The notes under the pieces: model-generated | The model's database searches: none | Told to the model about the DNA's origin: nothing | Seen by the model: the letters and a program-made list of their open reading frames with translations, nothing else | Shown here: one piece after another, positions 37,586 through 45,100 of the stretch | Position numbering within the stretch: the first letter of the stretch is position 1 | Layout: every line of letters starts with the position of its first letter | Program-made: the position numbers and the translations under genes | Assembly (NCBI GenBank): GCA_959020715.1 | Contig: CAUESV010000001.1 | Coordinates: 1-64,000 of the forward strand | Direction: 5' to 3' | Length of the DNA stretch: 64,000 nucleotides | From: an uncultured Collinsella sp. | Lineage (GTDB): Bacteria > Actinomycetota > Coriobacteriia > Coriobacteriales > Coriobacteriaceae

Positions 37586-39804
37586 CCCCTTTCGATCTTT
37601 GGAACACTCAGGCGCACCATCAACGGAGATACGGCGCCCAAGACCACCAGCAGAGCGCCCGATGCGCCGACGACCTCTCCAAAAGGCATCGCGTTCGTCC
37701 CTCGCCCAAGGAACCCAATCGTCCCCACCTGGGAAGCGGGATCAAACGAGGCGAATGGAGCCAGCAGCGCGACGCCCATGCCCACGCTTTCAACATGAGC
37801 GCTCAACGAACCCAACACCAAGAGAACCGCGCAAACCATTCCGGTGACAACGGAGTTGCGGCTAATCGCTGCTGTCAACGCAGCGACGACGGAAATCACG
37901 CCGTATGCCATGACCAGCAACGGAATACTGCACAACACCGCCTCCCCCACCGTGGACGTTGTCGAAGCTCCCGCCCGAATGAGAGCGACGGGATACTCCG
38001 ATCCACCCGCACCGTTCTTAATCACGGACACAACGACAGCGGGAACCATCGACACCAAAAGCAGCACCAAGCCAAGCAGGAGAGCCAGCGCAACAGCCGT
38101 CAGAAAACGCACATGCGCTGTTGCGGGGATCTGGAGAACCAGAAGGGAACGACACTGCAGGTGGGTGCACGCGAGCGATGTGACAACCACGGGCAACAGC
38201 AAAAATAAGGAGGGAAGCGCTGCCTGGAGATACGAAAGGAGGATTAATGGGGGCATCTTCGTACTTAACTCGTAAACCTTGGGGTCCGGCAAGCTCGCGA
38301 TCGACTCAAGCAGAAGGGCGCGCGCCTCCGCACGAGAAGGAGTCTCCGGCTCGATTCCGATCGATTGCAGGAGAGTCGCATCTGCCGCGCCCAGCTCACC
38401 TCGAGCGCGCTCGTACGTCGCAAGGCTTCGAAACCCCTCCGCAGGCATAGGCACGTACACGAAACCCGAAAGAGCATCCCGCATGTCTTCCAGGGCCGCT
38501 TTGCCCTCGACGTCCATATTCGCAGCGTTCTGCTCTAGATACCGATCTATTGAACGGAGCTCTCCATCCCTATACCGAACAGCGGAAACGTTATCAGCGT
38601 CAGGAAACATCTCGACCAGAGCCGGGGCCAGCATCGTCGTCGACATTGCAATCGCGCATACGGCGAGGGTAGGAGAACGCAGGAGCAGTTTCCCCATCGT
38701 TCTTACGTATGCAACGGCGGAGGCACAAGCGCTCGAACGAGTTGCCGTTCTCGATGCAGTGAAGGAACCTCTCTCAAGACAAATCGGGGATATCGGGCAC
38801 GCGCAGCCGCTCTTTCCAGCAACGCAAAGCAGGCTAATTGCCAGCACCTCGATCCCGATTGCGCATACGAGGGCAATCGCGCCACGCTCGAAGCAAAGTC
38901 CAGGCAGATTCACTATCTGCGTTGTCGGGTACGGGCTATAGGCGCCGACGGTCAACTCAGTGTTCGCATACGTAAGGGGATTCAACAGGGCGAACTCACG
39001 TAAAGCGATGGATCTTCCGTAATACCCGGGAACCATCGTCACCCCCATCAGGGCACATACGAACACGATTCCAAGCGTAGGGTTATTGGCAATCTTCACG
39101 GCAAGGTGAACGACAAGCGAGATGAACGCTGCCACCAAGAATTGCAAGATGGCCGTCTGCGCGAACACCAGCCAAGCCGGTTTGATAACCGGAGTCGCAT
39201 ATTGAATGTAGCCTATCGGATAGAACGGCGAGCCCGGGCCATTCTTCACAAGCGCGGCGATTATCCCTGGAAGATTGATGGCGAGGACGGCAAGCATTGC
39301 AAAAACACTCGCCCATACGCTCGATGCAACAAGTCTACCCAGCTCGCCCATCGGTGCCTGGATGATGAGCTTTTCACGTTTGTTAAGACGCGCGGCAAGG
39401 AACGAGACGGCAACGGCCGTTGCGACCCATAGCAAGTACTCCTTCGATCCGTCATAATAGGTGTACTCTCCATCCGATATCTGCAGAAACGGAAGTAGGG
39501 GAGAGAGCGGTGCCAAGATAAGACGTCCCGCGGCAAGAGGGTACAGAAGCGCGGGCATGCTTGATGAAGAGGTATAGACACCGTCCTCCCCCGCATTCAC
39601 AAGCGCATCCGCATAGGATGCTGACAATTCCTGCTCAACACGGGTTATTCCCGACTCGAGGTATTCGACCCGTCCGTCGATGCCAGCCGCGCTCCTGAAG
39701 ACGGGCAGAGCACAAAGAACCATCAACGCAACAACGACAACACAGAGCGACCTGGAGGAGAGAAGCGACCTAAAGATCGCCTTCGAGATTTTGAGCATAT
39801 TCAT
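37582..39804 (-). CDS. Double ABC permease, about 740 aa (island)
   Basis: 740 aa from the ATG at 39804 (AAGGTTGGCG upstream); a longer reading would pass through a hairpin. It consists of two similar permease units in tandem. Each has an N-terminal helix (SLCVVVVALMVLCALPVF; SPTLAVCAIAMSTTMLAPAL), an extracytoplasmic domain of about 100 residues and five helices. Each unit carries one copy of the shared motif (PGIIAALVKNGPGSPFYPIG; PAVVVSVIKNGAGGSEYPVA). The size and position after a secreted-peptide gene recall the large membrane protein of lactococcin-972-type clusters, which is a comparison of layout only. Its ATPase is the overlapping downstream gene. Confidence 0.82.
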   Translation of the reverse strand: MNMLKISKAIFRSLLSSRSLCVVVVALMVLCALPVFRSAAGIDGRVEYLESGITRVEQELSASYADALVNAGEDGVYTSSSSMPALLYPLAAGRLILAPLSPLLPFLQISDGEYTYYDGSKEYLLWVATAVAVSFLAARLNKREKLIIQAPMGELGRLVASSVWASVFAMLAVLAINLPGIIAALVKNGPGSPFYPIGYIQYATPVIKPAWLVFAQTAILQFLVAAFISLVVHLAVKIANNPTLGIVFVCALMGVTMVPGYYGRSIALREFALLNPLTYANTELTVGAYSPYPTTQIVNLPGLCFERGAIALVCAIGIEVLAISLLCVAGKSGCACPISPICLERGSFTASRTATRSSACASAVAYVRTMGKLLLRSPTLAVCAIAMSTTMLAPALVEMFPDADNVSAVRYRDGELRSIDRYLEQNAANMDVEGKAALEDMRDALSGFVYVPMPAEGFRSLATYERARGELGAADATLLQSIGIEPETPSRAEARALLLESIASLPDPKVYELSTKMPPLILLSYLQAALPSLFLLLPVVVTSLACTHLQCRSLLVLQIPATAHVRFLTAVALALLLGLVLLLVSMVPAVVVSVIKNGAGGSEYPVALIRAGASTTSTVGEAVLCSIPLLVMAYGVISVVAALTAAISRNSVVTGMVCAVLLVLGSLSAHVESVGMGVALLAPFASFDPASQVGTIGFLGRGTNAMPFGEVVGASGALLVVLGAVSPLMVRLSVPKIERG

Positions 39805-39836
39805 CGCCAACCTTAACCTCATCCAGTCGGAACAGA

Positions 39837-39860
39837 GGGGCCGAACAAAATGCTCGGCCC
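39837..39860 (-). promoter_or_regulatory. Hairpin between island peptide 2 and the permease gene
   Basis: GGGCCGA and TCGGCCC form a 7-bp stem 10 bp after the peptide stop, without a U-tract. It could stabilise the peptide mRNA or lower expression of the transporter relative to the peptide, as is common in bacteriocin operons. Confidence 0.45.
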
Positions 39861-39870
39861 TTCCTCGCAT

Positions 39871-40236
39871 CTAGTAGGTGCTATAGACAAATTGCCATTT
39901 ATCAGTTGTGCCAAGAACACCACAGGAGCACATTGCAGCGAGGCGGGATTCCCTATGATGCGCGGATCGGCGATAGCCATTTCGGTAGGAGATCGTCTTG
40001 TAAGAGATGTTGAACATCGAGATGCTGTGCCCGCTTACGCCGCGAGGACAGCTGTAGCTCCAGTAGGTATCGACGACGTCGTCCGTATACCCGAGGGGCT
40101 CAACGAGGGCACACTGGCTGCTCTCCTGGGAAGGAGGCATCGGGGTATCCGCAAAAGCGGGGGCTCCCGGCAGCAACAGACAAAGAGCGAGGCCGAGGAA
40201 AACCAAGAGCTTACACGACTTAACAGTACTGAACAT
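39871..40236 (-). CDS. Secreted cysteine-containing peptide (island peptide 2)
   Basis: 121 aa from the ATG at 40236 (GGAGAGGATT upstream). A classic signal peptide (VKSCKLLVFLGLALCLLLPG, then APAFA) ends with a cleavage site before DTPMPP, leaving about 90 residues. The mature part has four cysteines (SQC, YSC, MCSC), the aromatic segments TYWSYSCPRG and SYKTISYRNGYRR, and ends WQFVYSTY. It is the first gene of the operon, followed by a very large permease and an ATPase; lactococcin 972 shows the same order. The aromatic C-terminus is also similar, but I cannot claim homology by eye. Confidence 0.72.
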   Translation of the reverse strand: MFSTVKSCKLLVFLGLALCLLLPGAPAFADTPMPPSQESSQCALVEPLGYTDDVVDTYWSYSCPRGVSGHSISMFNISYKTISYRNGYRRSAHHRESRLAAMCSCGVLGTTDKWQFVYSTY

Positions 40237-40284
40237 AATCCTCTCCAATCTAGAGGGGTTTCGGTTGCAGCACGCTGTGATTAC

Positions 40285-40313
40285 TTGCCGGCAAAGTCAA
40301 TTTAACATAAACT
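40285..40313 (+). promoter_or_regulatory. Candidate promoter of the DUF2975/XRE pair
   Basis: TTGCCG (40285-40290), a 17-nt spacer, TAAACT (40308-40313), 44 bp before the ATG at 40357. The -10 is overlapped by an inverted repeat. Confidence 0.55.
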
Positions 40314-40319
40314 GTTAAA
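40301..40319. promoter_or_regulatory. Candidate operator in the divergent promoter region
   Basis: Perfect inverted repeat TTTAACA-TAAAC-TGTTAAA, covering the -10 of the rightward promoter. It is placed to let the XRE protein encoded downstream control itself, and it lies in the 120-bp space shared with the divergent peptide/ABC operon. Confidence 0.5.
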
Positions 40320-40356
40320 AAGTAACCTGAGTTTTTTAAATTCTTCGGAGGTTATT

Positions 40357-40869
40357 ATGAGTTCCGACAATCGCACTCCCCGGCTTCATTCCTTCCGCAT
40401 CGCATGCGCGATAGCCTCTGCGACCCTTTGCGCCACCGCCATCGCACAAGTGGCGTTCTCCTTAAAGCCAGCAATCGAAGTGCTCGACAACCCTGTAATT
40501 GCAGACTCCCCCGCGTATCCAGCCCTTGCGATCTCGACATTGGTCCCTGCCGTCATCGGTATCGCTACGACCATCCTCAGCGCCGTTCTCGTGTGGACGA
40601 TCAAGAGCGGAGACCCCTTCAAGAAAGGGTCTGCGACATGCTTGAAGGTGCTCGGCATTCTCTTCGTTGTTCAAGCTGCCACCAGCCTCTACGCCGGCTC
40701 ACTCAAAACCTCCGTTTCGATGTTTGGCGGCGAGGGGGCCGTCGGCGCCCAAGAGATCGCTTCATCATTCGATTGGACCTCTCTGGTTCTCGGCATCGTC
40801 CTGTTCATGCTTTCCCAGCTCTTCTTGTACGCCCGAGAGCTGTACCTCGACTCCGACGAGATTGCGTAA
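40357..40869 (+). CDS. DUF2975-like small membrane protein (island)
   Basis: 170 aa, with GGAGG before the ATG. Four hydrophobic helices are visible: FRIACAIASATLCATAIAQV, LAISTLVPAVIGIATTILSA, CLKVLGILFVVQAATSLYAG and WTSLVLGIVLFMLSQLFLYA. That topology and its position just before a YozG-type XRE gene match the DUF2975/XRE pairs found in many Firmicutes and actinobacteria. These pairs are often next to ABC exporters; the membrane protein may sense or restrain the regulator. Confidence 0.75.
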   Translation: MSSDNRTPRLHSFRIACAIASATLCATAIAQVAFSLKPAIEVLDNPVIADSPAYPALAISTLVPAVIGIATTILSAVLVWTIKSGDPFKKGSATCLKVLGILFVVQAATSLYAGSLKTSVSMFGGEGAVGAQEIASSFDWTSLVLGIVLFMLSQLFLYARELYLDSDEIA

Positions 40870-40878
40870 GGAAACGCC

Positions 40879-41130
40879 ATGCCCGTAATTGTTCGCCTCG
40901 ACAAGATCATGGCCGAGCGAAAGATTTCCTCGAACGAACTTGCCGAAAGGATTGGAACCACGCCCGTGAACCTGTCCCGTATTAAAAAAGGGCATATTCG
41001 CGGCATTCGCTTCAACACACTCGAGCAGCTATGCCTCGCCCTTCGTTGCCAACCCGGAGACCTTCTCGAAGTCATGAGCGAAGAGGATGCCCGAAAGGAG
41101 TTCGGACTCGATTGGTCCGCCGAGGATTAG
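40879..41130 (+). CDS. XRE-family (YozG-like) DNA-binding protein (island)
   Basis: 83 aa. A compact Cro/C1 helix-turn-helix: MAERKISSNELAERIGTTPV, NLSRIKKGHIRGIRF, NTLEQLCLALRCQPGDLLE. It starts 9 bp after the DUF2975-like gene. The stop codon TAG (41128-41130) is followed in the same reading frame by the truncated integrase, so this gene's end marks a junction. It is the likely regulator of the divergent peptide/ABC operon through the palindrome at 40301-40319. Confidence 0.88.
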   Translation: MPVIVRLDKIMAERKISSNELAERIGTTPVNLSRIKKGHIRGIRFNTLEQLCLALRCQPGDLLEVMSEEDARKEFGLDWSAED

Positions 41131-41856
41131 AGGGCGGTCGTACTCGCCCTGCACACGGGGATGCGAATCGGCGAGGTCTGCGGCCTTCGGTGGTGCGATG
41201 TGGATTTCGAGACGGGCCTGATCTCGATCAGACACTCGGTGGCGTACGCGAAGGGAATGGGTTCGTTCATCAAGGACACCAAGACCCATGACGCCAGGGG
41301 TATCCCCATCGGCTCGGTCGGCCTACTCCCCTTCCTGAAGGAGACCCACGAGATCGACTGCGGAAAGCTGCGCTTGCGCGGCCTTACCGGGGCGGTCAAG
41401 ATCGGGGACTGCTACATCCTGTCGGAGCCGGGCGCGACCTTCGCGACGACAAGCTATATCCGCAGGGCGTTCAAGACGTTCTCGGAGACCAACGGCCTCA
41501 TGGGCACCAACGACGAGCTGATCACGTTCCACGGCCTTCGCCACACGTTCGCAACGCAGTGGATCCGCCAAGGCGGCGATATCAAGGCGCTCCAATCGAT
41601 CCTCGGCCACAAGGACGCCATGGCGACGCTCAACGTCTACGCCGACATCGAGCCCATCTCCAAAATCCATAACATGCTGCGCGCCACGCCGTGCCTTTGG
41701 CGCGGGCACCTCGGGCCGAGGGTCGATCCGGGCCCCATGTTCCAACAGAGGATCCAGGAGTCCATCGAGACGCTCCAGGCGTTCGGCTACGGCATCACCG
41801 AGCCGGACGACCGAAATATCGCCATACGCGACGTGAAGACGAACAGTTGGCTCTAG
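41131..41856 (+). pseudogene. Tyrosine integrase, N-terminally truncated
   Basis: About 240 codons remain. The catalytic domain is nearly complete: VLALHTGMRIGEVCGLRWCD with the first Arg, the beta-strand Lys region (KDTKTHDARGIPI), HGLRHTFATQWIR with H-x-x-R, and LGHKDAMATLNVYA with the Tyr nucleophile. The arm-binding and core-binding domains are missing, and no start codon with a ribosome site is seen. The reading frame runs straight into the XRE stop codon. It is most likely a remnant cut by insertion of, or rearrangement with, the XRE module. Confidence 0.85.
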
Positions 41857-42252
41857 CTCACCGAGTACGCGGCAGTGCTGGGCCCATCCCAACTGAGGTC
41901 ACGGTGGTCCGATAGGGGCGCCGCCCGCGGCATGCGCCGCGGAGCGGTATCCCCTACCGAAGGGCGGGGATGCCCTCCGCTTCCAGTTCGGAATCAGCCG
42001 TCGGAGGCGTTCGGCTGACTGCGGGAACGGCCTGTCCGCTCAATGTGTTCGGCTGAGATCGGAAATCAACCCAACACGAGCCGGACACGCGCCAGACGGC
42101 TCTTCCCCGTACGGCCTTCCCCCTTACGCTCATGTTGCAGGCATGTAACGCCGCAGCGAGCGCGCCTTTTTTGCGCCAGACAGGTACAATGATGAACACT
42201 GTACCGTAGCGGAGCGCCCCGCGCACGCCGCAATCACGCGAAAGGGTTTCCC
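41857..42252. other. Intergenic region at the island's right edge
   Basis: About 400 bp: the end of the integrase remnant, GC-rich short palindromes near 41925-41970, the right 64-bp repeat (42008-42071) and the leader of the ACT-domain gene. No gene recognised. Confidence 0.5.
42008..42071. repeat. Right 64-bp direct repeat (candidate attR)
   Basis: Same orientation as 34379-34442, differing at two positions. The integrase remnant ends about 150 bp to its left. Confidence 0.8.
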
Positions 42253-42540
42253 ATGGCCGAGATCTCGTCCTCCCGTATCGTCATCACCGTCCTTGGCAAG
42301 AACCGCCCCGGCATCGTCGCCGGCGTCACCCGTGTCCTAGGCGAGGCCAACGTCGACATCCGCGACATCACGCAGTCCATTATCGAGGACATCTTCACCA
42401 TGACCATGCTGGCCGATACCGCCGAGTCCAAGCTCGACTTCGCCGAGCTGCAGAAGGCGCTGGCCGAGGCCGGCGAGCTTTCGGGCGTCAACGTGTCCAT
42501 CCAGCGCGAGGACGTCTTCAACTTTATGTACCGCCTGTAG
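42253..42540 (+). CDS. ACT domain-containing protein (UPF0237)
   Basis: 95 aa, the full family length. It begins MAEISSSRIVITVLGKNRPG and has the beta-alpha-beta ACT fold, with KNRPGIVAGVTRVLGEANVD and IRDITQSIIEDIFTMTML as the ligand-binding face. UPF0237 proteins are thought to sense small ligands, but their targets are not known. It is 77 bp ahead of the citrate synthase gene on the same strand and may be co-transcribed with it. Confidence 0.92.
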   Translation: MAEISSSRIVITVLGKNRPGIVAGVTRVLGEANVDIRDITQSIIEDIFTMTMLADTAESKLDFAELQKALAEAGELSGVNVSIQREDVFNFMYRL

Positions 42541-42617
42541 CGAGCAAGCCGCTGGGGATAGCCTGACGCGCGCATGCCCATGCAAGTCACCCCGATGCGG
42601 CCCGGAGAGGAGCGCGC

Positions 42618-44036
42618 ATGGCCTACGACGCCAAGAAAATCTATTACCGCTTCGATGACCACTTGAGCCGCCTGGTTCTGGATTACGAAGCAAGCCGCCA
42701 GATTTCGCCTGAGAGCGAAAACCTCTACCACGGCCTGCCGACCGACCCTTATGACGAGGGCCTGTTCGTCGAGCACAATGTCAAGCGCGGCCTGCGCAAT
42801 GCAGACGGTTCGGGCGTGGTCGCGGGCCTCACTCGCATCTCGGATGTGCATGGCTACAACAAGGTCGACGGTAAGGTCGTGCCCGATCAGGGCAAACTCA
42901 CGCTTCGTGGCTACAGCATCGAGGATCTGGTCAACAACGCCCAGGCCGAGAATCGCTACGGCTACGAAGAGGTCGCTTATTTGCTCATTACGAGCTCTCT
43001 GCCCACCAAGGAAGAGCTTGACGGTTTTTGCGAACGTCTGGGTGCTTTTAGGCACCTGAGCGACGAATACGTCCGCGAGTTCCCCATGACCACGGTGTCG
43101 TCGAGCATCATGAATGTGCTTCAGCGCGCCGTGCTGCTGCTCTACGCCTTCGACGCCGAGCCCGACGCCATTACACCCGAGCACGAAATCGATGTCGCCA
43201 TCTCCATGCTCGCCCGTCTCCCCCGCATCGCCGCCTTCGCGCATATGGCCTCGGTCGCCAAGCGCCGCGGCTCCGAGGTTCATGTACCGCACCCCACACC
43301 CGGCCTCTCCACCGCCGAGACTATCCTGCAGGTGTTGCGCGGCGGCATGGCATTCACCCGCGACGAAGCCATGCTGCTCGACGTGATGCTCATGCTGCAT
43401 GCCGAGCACGGTGGCGGCAACAACTCCACGTTTGCTTGCCGCGTGCTGTCCTCCTCGGCCACCGACCCGTATTCCGCCTACGCCGCGGCTATCGGCTCGC
43501 TCAAGGGCCCGCGCCACGGCGGCGCCAACGCCAAGGTCGTGTCCATGCACGAGGACATCCGTGCGCACGTCTCCAATTGGGAGGACGAGGACGAGGTCGC
43601 AGCCTACCTGGGCAAGATTCTCGACAAGCAGGCCTTCGACGGCACGGGTCTCATCTACGGTATGGGCCACGCCGTCTACACGCTGAGCGACCCGCGCGCC
43701 GAGGTGTGCCGTCGTTACGCGCGTACGCTTGCCGCCAAGAAGGACCTGGGCGATGAGTTCGCGCTCATCGAGCGCATCGAGCGCCTGGCACCGCAGGTGA
43801 TGCGCGACCACGGCATGACCAAGCCTATCTGCGCCAACATCGACCTGTACACGGGCTTTATTTACAAGATGCTCGGCGTGCCCGAGACGCTCTTTACGCC
43901 GCTATTCGCCGTCGCCCGCATGGCCGGCTGGTCGGCGCACCGCATGGAAGAGCTCTTCTGCGCGCATCGCATCATCCGCCCGGCATACCGTCCGGTGATC
44001 GAGCCGCTGGAGTACAAGCCGCTCGCCGACCGCTAG
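42618..44036 (+). CDS. gltA: Citrate synthase
   Basis: 472 aa. It condenses oxaloacetate and acetyl-CoA to citrate, which in an anaerobe is probably the entry to 2-oxoglutarate and glutamate synthesis; glutamate synthase is in the same window. Seen: the catalytic histidine region LHAEHGGGNNSTFACRV, GSLKGPRHGGANAKV with the second histidine, GMGHAVYTLSDPRAEV, and the C-terminal IDLYTGFIYKMLGVP. The N-terminal extension of about 60 residues is longer than in E. coli and matches the clostridial/actinobacterial type. GAGAGGAGCGCGC precedes the ATG. A strong terminator follows. Confidence 0.93.
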   Translation: MAYDAKKIYYRFDDHLSRLVLDYEASRQISPESENLYHGLPTDPYDEGLFVEHNVKRGLRNADGSGVVAGLTRISDVHGYNKVDGKVVPDQGKLTLRGYSIEDLVNNAQAENRYGYEEVAYLLITSSLPTKEELDGFCERLGAFRHLSDEYVREFPMTTVSSSIMNVLQRAVLLLYAFDAEPDAITPEHEIDVAISMLARLPRIAAFAHMASVAKRRGSEVHVPHPTPGLSTAETILQVLRGGMAFTRDEAMLLDVMLMLHAEHGGGNNSTFACRVLSSSATDPYSAYAAAIGSLKGPRHGGANAKVVSMHEDIRAHVSNWEDEDEVAAYLGKILDKQAFDGTGLIYGMGHAVYTLSDPRAEVCRRYARTLAAKKDLGDEFALIERIERLAPQVMRDHGMTKPICANIDLYTGFIYKMLGVPETLFTPLFAVARMAGWSAHRMEELFCAHRIIRPAYRPVIEPLEYKPLADR

Positions 44037-44060
44037 GACGCGGACCGTTATAGAACCCGA

Positions 44061-44098
44061 GCGTGGCCAGGGCATCACCGCCCTCGGCCACGCTTTTT
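44061..44098 (+). terminator. Intrinsic terminator after citrate synthase
   Basis: GCGTGGCC-AGGGC pairs with GCCCT-CGGCCACGC (one bulge), followed by TTTTT. Confidence 0.88.
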
Positions 44099-44123
44099 AT
44101 GCCAGCAGAAAGGGCTGCATCGA

Positions 44124-44966
44124 ATGATTGTTTTTTCCGATATGGATGGAACGCTGTTGACGAGTGACAAGCAGATGAGCGACGCCACTTGGGCAATGCT
44201 CGACGAGCTCGCACGTCGTGGCATCGAGTTTGTTCCCTGCACGGGGCGTCCGCTGTCAGGCATCTTTGAGCCCATCCTCGCCCATCCCGCCGTGCACTAC
44301 GCGGTCTGTGCCAACGGCGCCAGCGTCTGGCAGCTCGACGACGATGTGCCCACCGATACCTCACGTGCTACGCGCATTTTGAGCCGACCGCTCGACCGCG
44401 CCATCGCCCACCGCGTCCATAGCATTGCCGCCGGCCATGACGTCACCTTCGATATCTTCGCGGACGGGCAGTGCTTCCTCCCCCGCTCGCTCTACACGCG
44501 CCTGGACGAATTCTGCGGCGGCGACCCCCACATCGCGGCTTCGCTCAAGCGCACACGAACGCCGATCGACTTGGATATCGACAGCAAAATCGACGAAGTC
44601 GAGGTGCTCGAACGCATCGCTATGTACTGGCACGATCCGGCCGACCGCGACGCCATCACGGCGGAGCTCGATACACTCGGCGGGATCGAGGTCACGCGTT
44701 CGTACGCCATGAATATCGAGGTCATGGGCAAGGGCGCCACCAAGGGAACGGCCCTCACGTGGCTATGCGAGCATCTGGGCGAGTCTCTCGCCGACGCCTG
44801 GGCGTTCGGCGACAACATCAACGACATCCCCATGCTGCAGGCAGCAGGTCACGGTATGGCCATGATCAACGCCGAGCCCGAGGACTGCGAGGCCGCCGAC
44901 GCCATCACCGAATACGACAACGACCACGACGGCGTCGCCCGCACCATCATGGCCACCCTCGCCTAG
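44124..44966 (+). CDS. Cof-type HAD hydrolase
   Basis: 280 aa. HAD motif I FSDMDGTLLTSD with both catalytic aspartates, motif II Thr in FVPCTGRPLSGI, a large C2B cap, and motifs III/IV in KGATKGTALTWL and AWAFGDNINDIPML. It probably dephosphorylates sugar phosphates or a flavin/pyridoxal phosphate in the cytoplasm; specificity is not visible. The stop codon TAG is the first triplet of a family B repeat. A second, unrelated-sequence HAD gene lies on the other strand about 130 bp downstream. Confidence 0.9.
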   Translation: MIVFSDMDGTLLTSDKQMSDATWAMLDELARRGIEFVPCTGRPLSGIFEPILAHPAVHYAVCANGASVWQLDDDVPTDTSRATRILSRPLDRAIAHRVHSIAAGHDVTFDIFADGQCFLPRSLYTRLDEFCGGDPHIAASLKRTRTPIDLDIDSKIDEVEVLERIAMYWHDPADRDAITAELDTLGGIEVTRSYAMNIEVMGKGATKGTALTWLCEHLGESLADAWAFGDNINDIPMLQAAGHGMAMINAEPEDCEAADAITEYDNDHDGVARTIMATLA

Positions 44967-45052
44967 TCATTGGGGACGTTCTTAAACGACTAGCCACTGG
45001 GGACGTTCTTGAATGACTAGTCGTTGGGGACACTCTTCGCGGGGCGCCGCAA
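44964..45052 (+). repeat. Family B repeat array, copy 2 (three direct units)
   Basis: 27-nt direct units start at 44964 and 44991, with a third, divergent unit from 45018. Each contains TGGGGAC followed by G/ACTCTT. The array begins with the stop codon of the HAD gene, and inverted remnants (CTGTCCCCCACTGCC, GAACGTCCCCAGC) follow. Confidence 0.8.
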
Positions 45053-45100
45053 GGACTGTCCCCCACTGCCGGCAGAAAAGGAACGTCCCCAGCTGCCGGA

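Larger units (their letters stand above)
34379..42071. mobile_element. Putative integrated accessory island (secreted peptide / ABC exporter cluster)
   Basis: Bounded by 64-bp direct repeats at 34379-34442 and 42008-42071 with two mismatches. Inside are a leftward operon for two secreted peptides and duplicated ABC transporter parts, a divergent membrane-protein and XRE pair, and a 5'-truncated tyrosine integrase near the right end. Flanks are housekeeping genes (rpmE left, ACT-domain gene and citrate synthase right). That the repeats are attachment sites is an inference; they could instead be a dispersed repeat. Confidence 0.55.
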
